A DNA stretch of 64,000 nt. Origin: G963665005 sp963665005 (lineage in GTDB: Bacteria > Bacillota > Clostridia > Christensenellales > SZUA-584). This document shows positions 1 to 8,311 of this stretch, piece by piece; the first letter of the stretch is position 1, and each line of letters opens with the position of its first letter. Location: contig CAXXTQ010000001.1 in assembly GCA_963665005.2 (NCBI GenBank), forward strand, positions 2,294,001 to 2,358,000, written 5' to 3'. A model generated the notes under the pieces. The model searched no databases. It was not told where the DNA came from and saw only the letters and a list, made by a program, of their open reading frames with translations. A program made the translations under genes and the position numbers.

Positions 1-593
1 CCGCAAAGAAAGAATTTTAAGTTTTTTGTATGCTGCGCACGAAGGCCTGCACCGCGTATGAGCGCTATGTCTTTTTCTTTTCTTGCCGTTGCGGTAACTT
101 CTGCCGAATAAGCCTGCAGAATTTTGCAGAGAAACTTTGATATTCTGCCGTAACCGACCACAATACACTTAGCGCCGCAAAGCGCCGTTTGAGAATTCGC
201 GATATACGCACTTACTGCCGCCTCGGCCGTAAGAATAGCGTTTTCTATAAGAAACGCTTCGTTGCGCAGCAAATCAATATACGAAATATTCTGACCAAAT
301 AATTTTTTAGCCGCATCGTCGCACCCGCCCAATACGTACACACTTTTCGGAAAGCATTTTATTATATTAGCAAGCGAATACCCGGCCTTGGCGTAAGGCG
401 CTCTTACCTCCCCGTTTTTGTCTTTATACGGCACAGGAAGAAAAACGAAATCGGGGTTGTCAATGTTTTGATCGGCAATCCCAAGCCCGCCGAATCCCGT
501 TATGTAAATATCGTAACCTTTTTCTTTAAGCAGTTCGTAAAGCACAAGCTGCCTTTTATCGCCGCCTATTATCAAAATGCTCTGCATTCGCAT
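1..593 (-). CDS. spoVFA: Dipicolinate synthase subunit A, 5' part (runs off window start)
   Basis: Partial gene; about 197 N-terminal residues are visible. Product is subunit A of dipicolinate synthase, which makes the spore-core chelator dipicolinic acid from the lysine-pathway intermediate in the mother cell. Seen: an N-terminal nucleotide-binding-like start (ILIIGGDKRQL) and a second Rossmann motif around residue 163 (CIVVGYGRISK), preceded by an ENAILTAEAAV segment that matches the family's NSIPTVEG region. The start at 593 is chosen because GGGGG lies 6 nt upstream; an ATG two codons in is possible. In Bacillus this gene follows ylxY-mlpA-ymxH, and the same order is kept here, which supports the call. 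Sporulation control is expected but no sporulation-sigma promoter was recognised. Confidence 0.88.
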   Translation of the reverse strand, partial: MRMQSILIIGGDKRQLVLYELLKEKGYDIYITGFGGLGIADQNIDNPDFVFLPVPYKDKNGEVRAPYAKAGYSLANIIKCFPKSVYVLGGCDDAAKKLFGQNISYIDLLRNEAFLIENAILTAEAAVSAYIANSQTALCGAKCIVVGYGRISKFLCKILQAYSAEVTATARKEKDIALIRGAGLRAQHTKNLKFFLC

Positions 594-668
594 TTAGTAC
601 CCCCAGAAATATATACTCAAGTTATAATATGCTTTTTTTATATTTTGGGTGAGTGCCCGGGGCGCATT

Positions 669-702
669 AAAAAAGCCATGCGGGCATAAAAACACGCATG
701 GC
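669..702 (-). terminator. Rho-independent terminator after the dUTPase gene
   Basis: Eight-base arms GCCATGCG/CGCATGGC (675-682 and 695-702) with a 12-nt loop, followed on the minus strand by a run of six T. It lies 33 bp past the dUTPase stop and before the dipicolinate synthase gene, so it would separate the two at least partly. Confidence 0.75.
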
Positions 703-734
703 ACTTTGTATAATTAATCTATATTATTTTGATG

Positions 735-1100
735 TCAGCGAATATCCGCCTCATAACCTTTCTTTTCTGATTTCCCGTGCTGGCGATTGAAATTCTCTGC
801 ATTTTTATCGAGATAACGCTGATGCAGCTCGTCTGCGTCCATACCTGTTTTTAAACACATACTTACAAAAAAGTGGAGTATGTCGACAAGCTCGCCCTTA
901 ACCTTGTCTTTGTCTATTTGCTTCTCGTTCTTCCACCATTTAAAATTAACCTCATCGATAAGCTCTGCAAGCTCGGAAAGCATAGCCAGAGTTTCTTTTT
1001 GTATCCACTGGTCCATCGTAATATCCTCGAGCCCGCGGTTTTTCACCAATTCGGTATCAAATTTGTTTTGGTACGCAAAAATGTTTTCAAGCTTGTCCAT
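735..1100 (-). CDS. Dimeric (all-alpha) dUTPase family protein
   Basis: 121 residues. The all-alpha NTP pyrophosphohydrolase fold (dUTPase_2, related to MazG) hydrolyses dUTP or a related nucleotide with Mg2+. Seen: the helix with acidic metal ligands (KETLAMLSELAELIDE, about residues 35-50), the FKWWK segment, and the second acidic helix GELVDILHFFVSM followed by KNxxNxxRQ near residues 102-109. This is the usual length for the short members of the family. Its start overlaps the M16 peptidase stop (TAATG), so it is translationally coupled to it. It occupies the position that ymxH holds in the Bacillus ylxY-mlpA-ymxH-spoVFA operon. Substrate is inferred from the family, not proven. Confidence 0.82.
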   Translation of the reverse strand: MDKLENIFAYQNKFDTELVKNRGLEDITMDQWIQKETLAMLSELAELIDEVNFKWWKNEKQIDKDKVKGELVDILHFFVSMCLKTGMDADELHQRYLDKNAENFNRQHGKSEKKGYEADIR

Positions 1101-2362
1101 TAAAACCCCTCCAATAATTTTTCTAATTTCTCTCTTTTTTCTATCCTGCCCGCAAAAACAGCAGACATCTTTGAGTAATCAAATATATTATCAATAAGCT
1201 CGTTTACACGCTCTAGAGTAACAGCTTCTATTTTCTGCATAGTTTCTTTTTCGTTATAAATCTCATCAAGAAGCAGCAGCGATTTTCCAAGCGCGCTCAT
1301 CTTAGCGTTTGTTCCCTCCATAGAAAGCACATAGTTTCCTATAAGCTGGTCTTTGCCCTGCGAAAAATCGCTCTCGCTCAGGCGGTCTTTTTTCAAACGG
1401 TCAATCTCTTTTTTCATTAACATCATTACAGTATCGGCGTTTGCCGCGGTCGTTCCCGAATAGAGCGCGAACATTCCCGCAAAGCTGTACGTCGACGGAT
1501 AAGAGTATACCGAGTACGCTAAACCTTTTTCTTCACGAATAGACTGGAACAGCCGAGAGCTCATGCCGCCGCCGAGAATGTTATTTAGCACCGCCACAGA
1601 AAATCTCTCGTCGTCAGCAAAGGTATACCCGGGAAAAGCAAGGCTTAGATGCGTCTGCTCAACGTCTTTTTCTACGAACAGCGAGCGCACTTTAGGCGCA
1701 AAAATATCTGCGCATACATCCGCCTTTCTTTTTTGGCCGCGCGAATACCCGCCGAGATATTTTTGCATTGTGTCTGTCATGAGAGTTTCATCGCAGTTGC
1801 CTGCGATAGATACTATAACGTTTCCCGGATAATAGTGCCTGTCCATATAATTTATCAAATCATCTCTTGTAAAATTCTTAATGTTTTCCGCAGGCCCGAG
1901 AATGGGCTTTGAAAGCTCGCTTCCCGTAAAGAAAAGCTCGGATGTTTTCTCGTGGGCAAGCTCTTCTACGTTGTCATTTACCATCGCTATCTCTTCTAGC
2001 ACCACGCCCTTTTCTTTTTCCATCTCTCCCGCGTCGTGCACCGAGTTCGCAAAAATGTCTGAGAGCACTTCCGCCGCCGTATCGAGCTTATCGGGCACAA
2101 CTCTTGCGTGATAGCATGTACACTCTTTTGACGTAAAAGCATTTATCTGCCCGCCTATTTTATCCATATCAATGGCGATCTGTTTCGCCGACCTTTTGCT
2201 TGTGCCTTTGAACATCATATGCTCGATAAAATGCGAAACTCCGTTTTCTTCGGGCGTTTCACAAGTTGAACCTGTTTTTACCCATATACCCACAGCCACA
2301 GAATTGTAATTCGGTGTTTTTTCAGCGATTATTCTTATGCCGTTATCAAGCGTTCTTATCAT
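1100..2362 (-). CDS. mlpA: M16 family zinc peptidase (MlpA/YmxG-like)
   Basis: 420 residues, the size of single-unit bacterial M16B peptidases. The inverted zinc motif HxxEH is present (HFIEHMMFKGTSKR, around residues 44-57), with the downstream glutamate in LEEIAMVNDNVEE. The C-terminal half has the usual GLAYSVYS segment that lines the chamber. In the family, HxxEH members are catalytic and act on short unfolded peptides. RBS AAAGGAG is 6-7 nt before ATG. It lies between a YlxY-like gene (12 nt upstream) and the dUTPase (1-nt overlap), matching the Bacillus sporulation-linked cluster. Cytoplasmic; no signal peptide. Confidence 0.92.
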   Translation of the reverse strand: MIRTLDNGIRIIAEKTPNYNSVAVGIWVKTGSTCETPEENGVSHFIEHMMFKGTSKRSAKQIAIDMDKIGGQINAFTSKECTCYHARVVPDKLDTAAEVLSDIFANSVHDAGEMEKEKGVVLEEIAMVNDNVEELAHEKTSELFFTGSELSKPILGPAENIKNFTRDDLINYMDRHYYPGNVIVSIAGNCDETLMTDTMQKYLGGYSRGQKRKADVCADIFAPKVRSLFVEKDVEQTHLSLAFPGYTFADDERFSVAVLNNILGGGMSSRLFQSIREEKGLAYSVYSYPSTYSFAGMFALYSGTTAANADTVMMLMKKEIDRLKKDRLSESDFSQGKDQLIGNYVLSMEGTNAKMSALGKSLLLLDEIYNEKETMQKIEAVTLERVNELIDNIFDYSKMSAVFAGRIEKREKLEKLLEGF

Positions 2363-2374
2363 TTGCAGTCTCCT

Positions 2375-2974
2375 TTAGAGCATTTGCGCTATCTTTAAGA
2401 TAGTATAACCTTTATTGCGCACAATTTGTATAATTTTTTCAAAATCATCAAAATTGTTGTCTGCGTTTATATAAATAAACATATCATTGCTTATTTTTTC
2501 GGCAAACTCTTTCTCCCAGTCTTCTGTTTTCTTTAGTTTGTTTATGTCTATCGACGGGCTTACCTGAAAAACCTTGGCGTTATTCGCAAAACTCATTACG
2601 GGAATGCTTTTGCCTCCTCCGAGATACAAATCCGTTTTTTCCTCGCCGCCTTCAGAATAATATCCCGTTTCGTGCCCGCGCTTTATTACCTTTTGCACGA
2701 TATCCTCATTATCAGCTTCTTCACAAAAGAAAAATGTACACTTTGCCTTGAATGCGTCAAGCAAATCTAAATAGGCGTCAACATCGCTTGCGCTGTCTAC
2801 CTTTATTTGAAGCGCCACATTTTTCTGCCCCGTGTTTCCTTTTAACATCGGCCCGCGCGACAACAGCGACGTCCCCAACGAAGTAAAAGCCATTACATAC
2901 ACGAATAGAATTATTATTATAATACACAAGTTTGTTACGATCATTTTCTTAGGGCTGCTTTTTTCTCTGTCCAT
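2375..2974 (-). CDS. Membrane-anchored polysaccharide-deacetylase-like protein (YlxY-like), catalytically degenerate
   Basis: 199 residues. One N-terminal membrane segment (about residues 12-36) is followed by a shortened NodB-like fold: CTFFFCEEADNEDIVQKVIKRGHETGYYS matches the family's TFFxxG..LV..I...GHEIG.HS region. The usual first motif (TFDDGP) is replaced by ALQIKVDSAS, so the catalytic aspartates are missing, and the domain is shorter than the usual 200 residues. Enzymatic deacetylation is therefore unlikely. Position directly upstream of an M16 peptidase and dipicolinate synthase A is that of Bacillus ylxY. A structural or substrate-binding role in the sporangial envelope is inferred. 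Confidence 0.7.
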   Translation of the reverse strand: MDREKSSPKKMIVTNLCIIIIILFVYVMAFTSLGTSLLSRGPMLKGNTGQKNVALQIKVDSASDVDAYLDLLDAFKAKCTFFFCEEADNEDIVQKVIKRGHETGYYSEGGEEKTDLYLGGGKSIPVMSFANNAKVFQVSPSIDINKLKKTEDWEKEFAEKISNDMFIYINADNNFDDFEKIIQIVRNKGYTILKIAQML

Positions 2975-3102
2975 AATATCACCACCTGCATATATATCTA
3001 TTCACGGCATTTATAGTTTAATACACTTTTACGCCAAGAAAACAACAGGGCGTTTAGGCCTTTAATAATATATGCATTTTATGGAAAAAAGATTTTCGAA
3101 AT

Positions 3103-3133
3103 AAAAAAACCGGACGCAAAAAATGCAGCCGGT
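3103..3133 (-). terminator. Rho-independent terminator after the solute-binding lipoprotein gene
   Basis: On the minus strand ACCGG-c-TGCA pairs with TGCG-t-CCGGT around a T-rich loop and is followed by seven T. It starts 14 bp past the stop at 3147. Confidence 0.8.
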
Positions 3134-3146
3134 AACGAATTTTAGA

Positions 3147-4175
3147 TCATTCTCCTATAATCTGCGCATACGCCTTTTCTGTATCCAAATAATTGTCGGC
3201 GTTATCAGATTTTATAGTTTCTACCGCAAGTTCCTTATACTGCGGAGGCGAATATGTATCATCATTTATAAACTTGTCCGCAAAATATACTGCGTTTTCG
3301 GCCACGTCTGACGGCCCGAAGAATATCGCGGCGTAAACATCGCCCGAATTTATAGATTCTACTATGTCCATTCCCGCGCCGAAAACTACAAGGCTTACAT
3401 CTTTTCCCGTTTCATCTATAGCCCTAAGCGCGCCCGAAGCCAGCGCATCGTTTTGTGCAAAAATAAAGTTTATCGTTTTTTCTGACAATAGTTCTTGTTT
3501 AGTTAAGTTATATGCCTGTTCCTCATCGTTTCCGCAGAACATTTCTGATAAGAGCGATATATTTTCGTCTTTATCGATAGCCGATTCAAAACCGTCCGAC
3601 ATAAGCTGCATGGTAAAGCTGTCGTAATCGGTTTTCAACATCATGCACCCGCCGCCCGATTCTCCGTAAATATCAACAGCGCACTGCCCTGCTTTTTCGC
3701 CTATGCTGGCATAATCGGGAGAGATCAGCGTGCTGACAATGCCGTTTATTGAGTTCATAATATTTATCACCGGAACATTTTGCGTTTCGCATTCAGCGAG
3801 TATCGGTTCAAGCAAATCCACGTCTACAGGATCTATAATGATTACAGAAACCCCCACGCTAAGCATATTCTCTAAGTCTTGCTCCTGCTTTTTAGCGCTG
3901 TCCGCTATATCTATCTGCGCCTCATAGTTTAGCGTATCACATTCTTTTTTAATATCTAAAGAAAGCTGATCATAAAAAGCGCCCTCACCGGCAAGAGAAA
4001 AGCCTATTGTTAAGTTGAATATCTCGTCTTGTTCATTTCGCTCGTCATCAAGCGCAGACGGGCTTTGTAAAGAATTCGAAACAGTACCCTCGGGCAAATC
4101 GTCTGTTTTATCTCCGCAGGCACAAAATATCAATGCTGTTAATAATGCCGTTATTAAAAGTATCAGCCTTCTCAT
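3147..4175 (-). CDS. Sugar-type periplasmic-binding lipoprotein (Peripla_BP_4 family)
   Basis: 342 residues. A hydrophobic signal ends in a lipobox-like LIFCAC, giving a lipid-anchored extracellular protein with Cys about residue 20. The rest resembles ribose/galactose-binding proteins of ABC importers: LTIGFSLAGEGAFYDQLSLDIKKECDTLNYEAQI opening, an IIIDPVDVDLLEPILAECETQNVPVINI segment typical of lobe 1, and FIFAQNDALASGALRAI of lobe 2. No permease or ATPase gene is adjacent, so it works with a transporter elsewhere or acts as a ligand sensor. RBS GGAGG is well placed. A TATAAT-like -10 lies at 4207-4212 (minus strand) but without a clear -35. Ligand unknown. Confidence 0.82.
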   Translation of the reverse strand: MRRLILLITALLTALIFCACGDKTDDLPEGTVSNSLQSPSALDDERNEQDEIFNLTIGFSLAGEGAFYDQLSLDIKKECDTLNYEAQIDIADSAKKQEQDLENMLSVGVSVIIIDPVDVDLLEPILAECETQNVPVINIMNSINGIVSTLISPDYASIGEKAGQCAVDIYGESGGGCMMLKTDYDSFTMQLMSDGFESAIDKDENISLLSEMFCGNDEEQAYNLTKQELLSEKTINFIFAQNDALASGALRAIDETGKDVSLVVFGAGMDIVESINSGDVYAAIFFGPSDVAENAVYFADKFINDDTYSPPQYKELAVETIKSDNADNYLDTEKAYAQIIGE

Positions 4176-4382
4176 GAATATCCTCCGAATTTTTGATGCT
4201 TTATGAATTATATCACGTTGTCAAAATAAAAAAAAGCGTATCATAATTTTAACATTATTTGTAGTTTTTTATCGAATGAAGTAAACAATTTTAATGTACT
4301 TTTTATATGGAATAAAAAGCTTTTAAAAAGAAAACACTATTTAAAAATACATTTATTAAAAAGTTTAGAACGGAGAAATTAA

Positions 4383-4721
4383 ATGGAAGACAGAAAAAAA
4401 CAACTCGATGATTTTACGGGCGGGCTTGAGGCAATAAGCAAAGAATCGCCCGAAGTTCTTAGCGCTTTTATGGGCCTTTTAAAGGCTGCATACGCGCCGG
4501 GCAGCCTTGACGTTAAAACAAAAGAATTGATAAGCGTCGCCATAGGATGCTATAACAGATGCCAATATTGTATAGTGTATCATGTGAATGAAGCTATAAA
4601 GGCGGGTGCCTGCAGAGAAGAGATAATAGAAGCGGCTATGGTTTCGGTGGCTTTCGGAGGCGGGCCGTCGATGGCGTATTGCGTCACGGTATTAAAAGAA
4701 GCTCTCGATCAATTCATATAA
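4383..4721 (+). CDS. Carboxymuconolactone decarboxylase/AhpD-family protein
   Basis: 112 residues, the typical single-domain length. The AhpD-type redox centre CQYCxxYH is present (RCQYCIVYHVNEAIKAGA, residues 58-75), which in the family gives a thiol/alkylhydroperoxide reductase-like activity rather than true decarboxylation. Start follows CGGAG by 6 nt. It stands alone, with about 200 bp of very AT-rich DNA upstream (4176-4382) in which I see no clear operator. A second, longer family member lies at 6996-7553. Physiological partner unknown. Confidence 0.85.
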   Translation: MEDRKKQLDDFTGGLEAISKESPEVLSAFMGLLKAAYAPGSLDVKTKELISVAIGCYNRCQYCIVYHVNEAIKAGACREEIIEAAMVSVAFGGGPSMAYCVTVLKEALDQFI

Positions 4722-4768
4722 AGCGCGAAAGACTGACAGATAAATAAAACGGCTTTCTTTGCCACTCC

Positions 4769-4797
4769 TTGCCAACCGTATATTATATAATTATAAT
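4769..4797 (+). promoter_or_regulatory. Sigma-A-type promoter for the DUF4037-DUF4125 genes
   Basis: TTGCCA (4769-4774), 17-nt spacer, perfect TATAAT (4792-4797). The predicted transcript start near 4804 is only about 5 nt before the annotated GTG, so the mRNA would be leaderless or nearly so. Confidence 0.65.
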
Positions 4798-4808
4798 AAA
4801 GCTAAGGG

Positions 4809-5729
4809 GTGGTTTTTATAAAAGGTTTAGCGTTGTGTAAAAAATATTTTGATGAAATCGGTCTTGCTTCTTTAAAATCATGTTTTTTGCATATAATAGA
4901 CGACATTGCTGTCGGTTTATCGGGGCCTGGGTCAGATTGTTTCGGCTTTGACGACGAGATTTCGCGCGACCACGACTGGGGCCCTGCTTTCTGCGTCTTT
5001 GTACCCGAAAGGCTTTATAAAATACGCGGCAAAGATCTAGCCGAATGGTACGACGCCCTTCCCAAGAAATTCGACGGATACGGCCCAAGGTATGTTACAG
5101 AGCCCGGACGTGTAGGCATAATCAACCTCGAACGCTTTTTTGCAATGTATACCGGTTTTTCAAATACCGCGCCGACAACCCTGCAATGGCTTCATGCAGA
5201 TTCTTCCGGCCTTGCAGTCTGCACAAACGGAGAGGTTTTCTTCGACGGTTCGGGTGAGTTTAGCGCATGGAGAAAAGCTTATTCGCATTATCCCGAAGAT
5301 GTTAAGAAAAAGAAAATCGCATGCGAGGCTTTTCTTGCAGGACAATCGGGGCAGTATAATTATATTAGAAGCAGTAAAAGAAACGATGTTTTCGCCTCAG
5401 AATATGCTCTTGCCGAATTTTGCTCGCATGCTCTCTCTCTGGCGTTTCTGATGAGCGACAGGTATGCTCCTTTCTATAAATGGAAACTGCGCGCTGCAAA
5501 GCAGCTGCCCGAAAAATACGCAGAAATCGCGTATAGAGTGCAAGCTGTTCTTACCGACAGGCACGGCGATACTTTGGGGAATATAGAAAAGCTCTCGGCA
5601 TATATTATCACTTTATTTGAAAGCCACGGCCTCGCCGTAAAAAAAGGAGATTTTCTCGCCGACTATAAGGGCGCCATAGAGCAGGGTATATCGGATAAAC
5701 AAATACGCACTCTGCCCGGCCTTTATTAA
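4809..5729 (+). CDS. DUF4037 family protein, nucleotidyltransferase-like N-terminus
   Basis: 306 residues. Recognised by the DUF4037 signature GxGSxCFGFDDEISRDHDWGP at residues about 39-58, which resembles the GS...D.D core of minimal nucleotidyltransferases; the remainder is helical. Reaction unknown. Start is uncertain: GTG 4809 directly follows AAGGGG (too close for a normal ribosome site) and lies only about 5 nt after the predicted transcript start. The KGLALCKKYF segment, usually near the N-terminus of the family, argues against the next alternative (TTG at 4833). The next gene, DUF4125, is 13 nt downstream; the two families are often neighbours or fused, so a joint function is likely. 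Confidence 0.82.
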   Translation: MVFIKGLALCKKYFDEIGLASLKSCFLHIIDDIAVGLSGPGSDCFGFDDEISRDHDWGPAFCVFVPERLYKIRGKDLAEWYDALPKKFDGYGPRYVTEPGRVGIINLERFFAMYTGFSNTAPTTLQWLHADSSGLAVCTNGEVFFDGSGEFSAWRKAYSHYPEDVKKKKIACEAFLAGQSGQYNYIRSSKRNDVFASEYALAEFCSHALSLAFLMSDRYAPFYKWKLRAAKQLPEKYAEIAYRVQAVLTDRHGDTLGNIEKLSAYIITLFESHGLAVKKGDFLADYKGAIEQGISDKQIRTLPGLY

Positions 5730-5742
5730 GAAAGGGAATGCT

Positions 5743-6306
5743 ATGGATAAACAATCGCTTATCGAAGATATCGTGCAAATTGAGAAAGAAATGTTTCTTG
5801 CCGTTAAAACGCAAGGCGAATGTGCGTGCCAAGCGGATATCGACAGCTTTGTTTTCCACAGAAAAGTGCAGTTTTTTGCTTGGGACGAAAACACATTACG
5901 CCTTTATCTTAACCATATTACCGACGCACGTGGCAAAAAGATAAACCTTATGACTATAAAATACGCGCGCATGGAAGGGCAGATCCCCCCTTATTCAGAC
6001 AATCCGCTTATAAAAAAGATAGCGAACCAGATGCTTGCATGGCAGCGTGAAATGAAGCAGCGCTATCCTAAAATCATGTCGAAAGCGCGCCCTTTAACGC
6101 ACGATATCCCCGAGCGCAATATACGCTCTTTTAAAACTTATTTTTCGTGCGAGCTTGAAACGTATTCTGACGAAACACTGCAAAGCCTTTGGGCTCATAT
6201 TCAAAGCAGCGTTAAAGAAAATACAAATCTTTCTATCGTTTCATACGAATATATGGTAAAAGCGCTTGGATACAAAAGCCTCCAAGACGCAGAAAACTCT
6301 AACTAA
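5743..6306 (+). CDS. DUF4125 family protein
   Basis: 187 residues, soluble, with the conserved DUF4125 opening (LIEDIVQIEKEMFLAV) and the KYARMEGQIPP and MLxWQREMKQRYP blocks. RBS AAAGGGA is 6 nt before ATG. It follows the DUF4037 gene in one operon. No catalytic motif is known to me; function unknown. It ends 4 bp before the convergent YjdF remnant, with no terminator between. Confidence 0.82.
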   Translation: MDKQSLIEDIVQIEKEMFLAVKTQGECACQADIDSFVFHRKVQFFAWDENTLRLYLNHITDARGKKINLMTIKYARMEGQIPPYSDNPLIKKIANQMLAWQREMKQRYPKIMSKARPLTHDIPERNIRSFKTYFSCELETYSDETLQSLWAHIQSSVKENTNLSIVSYEYMVKALGYKSLQDAENSN

Positions 6307-6310
6307 CCGG

Positions 6311-6700
6311 TTACCTTTCTCTGTGTTTCTGCATACGCTTACGCTTCCGGAGTTTATATTGCTCATCGGCATATGCCTTTTTATTTTTTGTTTTTTGCTT
6401 TTTTACCGCAGCCTTTTTTTGTGAATATTTGCGCAGCTGTGCTTTTGTTGAAGCCCCAATCGTTTTGTTTGCTTTAGCCGCTTCGCGCTGCATGCGTTTA
6501 GTATTTTTAATTGTCTTTGATAAAGTTCCGTCGCTGTTTTTTTGAGGCTTAGTAAAGATAAGCTTATAATAATCTTCAAGCAGAAATTGCATCATTTGGA
6601 CATCGGACGGCTTTGTTACAAAAATCTTTTTTGCCGCACGGTATTTTTTATCTTCAGTAACTTCAAACAATGCTAAAAGACATATCAAAAGTTTCTGCAA
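6311..6700 (-). pseudogene. YjdF/DUF2992-like gene, 5' end lost
   Basis: The readable frame of 129 codons (only a TTG start) matches YjdF/DUF2992 proteins from LFEVTEDKKYRAAKKIF onward, and through the very basic C-terminus (KRMQREAAK, GASTKAQ, KRKRMQKHRER). The conserved N-terminal strand of the family (KLTVxFDxxFWVG) is missing; its place is taken by LQKLLICLLA, read from DNA that codes for a methyltransferase on the other strand. The break lies at about 6661-6675, exactly where the divergent methyltransferase fragment begins. No ribosome site precedes the TTG. Most likely a deletion remnant; residual expression cannot be excluded. Confidence 0.7.
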
Positions 6701-6993
6701 GCGGCAGCAGTGTTGTATGCGATTATCCTGACGAATTTACTTTTACAGACAAAGCGGCAGAGCGCACTCAAAAACAATTAATGATGGCAGAAAAAGCAGG
6801 CGAAAAAATGAAAGCCTCCTACTCAAAAAACGAACTCGAAGAAGTGCTTTTCTGTGCAGGATTCAAATTATATGAGAATCTTAGCCCAGACGAGATTACA
6901 GAAAAGTATTTCAATGAGTATAATTTGAAAAATCAAGACAGCATAATAACCGCTTTTGACAATGTAAACTATTGCTATGCTGTAAAGGAATAA
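6670..6993 (+). pseudogene. 3' third of a class I SAM-dependent methyltransferase (LCM/TIGR00027 type)
   Basis: 107 codons matching the C-terminal part of Ppm1/leucine-carboxyl-methyltransferase-like enzymes: LKDISKxSASGSSVVCDYPDEF, then AGEKMKASYSKNELEEVLFCAGFKLYENLSPDEI. Family members are about 260-290 residues, so the SAM-binding N-terminal two thirds are absent. A stop codon lies in frame at 6658-6660, and no ribosome site precedes the ATG. It faces away from the equally truncated YjdF gene, so one deletion appears to have removed both 5' ends. A non-functional remnant. Confidence 0.72.
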
Positions 6994-6995
6994 AT

Positions 6996-7553
6996 TTATT
7001 TAAAAATATTTTTAATCAAAATAATCGGGACAAAGACTAGTACCGAAAAAGTTATACCCAGTTCATTCAAAAGCTTGCTTTTCTTAACACGTTTTCCTTT
7101 AATGCGGTTTAGCAAGGCGCCTGTAGCTATGCCGTAAGCGTTTCCCATCATTATAAATCTTGTCGCGGCTAATATGCCTTTTGCTTTATCCCTGCCATAC
7201 GTATCGACAACCCTATCCCAGGCTTTTTTAGAATAATCTCCGCACATCTCGGCATAATGCTGCGCGAAAAATAAAGCAACGCTTTCTTCTTCGTCGCGTG
7301 TTACTCCCGAGAGAAAGTTTGCTATATCCCGCTTCGACATTCCCATTTCAAGAGCATCTTTCGTATGTTTGTACGAACATATCTCACAGCCGTTTACCTG
7401 CGTCACAACAAGCATAATATGGTTTTGCAGCTCTTTGGATATAAGGTTTTTCTTTTTCGCTTTTCTAAAATCACCAGCTCCCGACAGAGCTTTGTCAATA
7501 ATATAAAAGAATTGTTTTGTGGTAAACATACGCTTGTTAAACTCATCCGCCAT
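6996..7553 (-). CDS. AhpD-like carboxymuconolactone decarboxylase-family protein with C-terminal membrane anchor
   Basis: 185 residues. The redox motif is CEICxxxH (GCEICSYKHTKDALEMGMS, around residues 55-73), as in the alkylhydroperoxidase AhpD fold, followed by helices typical of peroxidase-related members. The last 20-25 residues (LGITFSVLVFVPIILIKNIF) form a hydrophobic segment ending in a short basic tail, which suggests tail anchoring in the membrane; this is unusual for the family. RBS GGAGAA precedes ATG. Next upstream on the same strand is the sirtuin gene, 14 nt away, so co-transcription is likely. Confidence 0.8.
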   Translation of the reverse strand: MADEFNKRMFTTKQFFYIIDKALSGAGDFRKAKKKNLISKELQNHIMLVVTQVNGCEICSYKHTKDALEMGMSKRDIANFLSGVTRDEEESVALFFAQHYAEMCGDYSKKAWDRVVDTYGRDKAKGILAATRFIMMGNAYGIATGALLNRIKGKRVKKSKLLNELGITFSVLVFVPIILIKNIFK

Positions 7554-7567
7554 AATAATTTTCTCCG

Positions 7568-8290
7568 TTATCTTTTAATTTCTATTCGGCCAAGCGCCTG
7601 CCCTATGCTATCTTCAATAACTATATCCGCTCTGCTGTCATAAGGCGTACGCGATTTGTTAATCAATACAAGCTTTTCGCCTGCAAAAATATTTATAAGC
7701 CCTGCCGCCGGATATACCGCAAGCGATGTTCCGCCGACAATCAAAACGTCTGCATTTTGTATATACTTTTCCGCCTGCCGCATTACACTATCGTCCAGCG
7801 CTTCTTCATACATAACTACTTTCGGACGAATAACGCCGCCGCATTCGCAGTAAGGAATGTCTTTGCTTTGGCAAATCATTGATACGTCATATTTTTCCCC
7901 GCATTTCATACAATAATTTTCGTAAACGCTGCCATGCAGTTCCAGCACGTTTTTGCTTCCCGCTTTTTTATGAAGCCCGTCAATGTTTTGCGTTATAACC
8001 GCTTTTAGTTTGCCCGCTTTTTCCAGCTCGGCAAGCTTTTTATGCGCTTTATTCGGCTGTGCTTTCAGATACAGCATCTTTTCTTTATAAAACTCGAAAA
8101 ACTCATGCATATGCTGCAAAAAAAATGTATGGCTCAATATCACTTCTGCGGGATATTTATATTTCTTGCTGTAAATACCGTCCGCGCTTCGAAAATCGGG
8201 TATACCGCTCTCTGTCGATACGCCCGCGCCTCCGAAAAATACTATGTTGTCGCTGTCGTCTATTATTTTTTGCAATTTCGCAATACTCAT
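7568..8290 (-). CDS. cobB: NAD-dependent protein deacylase, sirtuin family
   Basis: 240 residues. The Rossmann motif GAGVSTESGIPDFRS (residues about 21-35), catalytic QNIDGLHKKAG with ELHG, and a four-cysteine zinc module (CMKCG ... CECGG) identify a class U/III bacterial sirtuin that removes acyl groups from lysines with NAD+. Start at 8290 is preferred over an ATG six codons upstream, because AAGGA sits 7 nt before it and the upstream ATG overlaps that site. It is followed by an AhpD-like gene, probably one transcript. A hairpin lies in its leader (8312-8334). Confidence 0.93.
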   Translation of the reverse strand: MSIAKLQKIIDDSDNIVFFGGAGVSTESGIPDFRSADGIYSKKYKYPAEVILSHTFFLQHMHEFFEFYKEKMLYLKAQPNKAHKKLAELEKAGKLKAVITQNIDGLHKKAGSKNVLELHGSVYENYCMKCGEKYDVSMICQSKDIPYCECGGVIRPKVVMYEEALDDSVMRQAEKYIQNADVLIVGGTSLAVYPAAGLINIFAGEKLVLINKSRTPYDSRADIVIEDSIGQALGRIEIKR

Positions 8291-8311
8291 TTTGCTGTCC
8301 TTATACATAAA

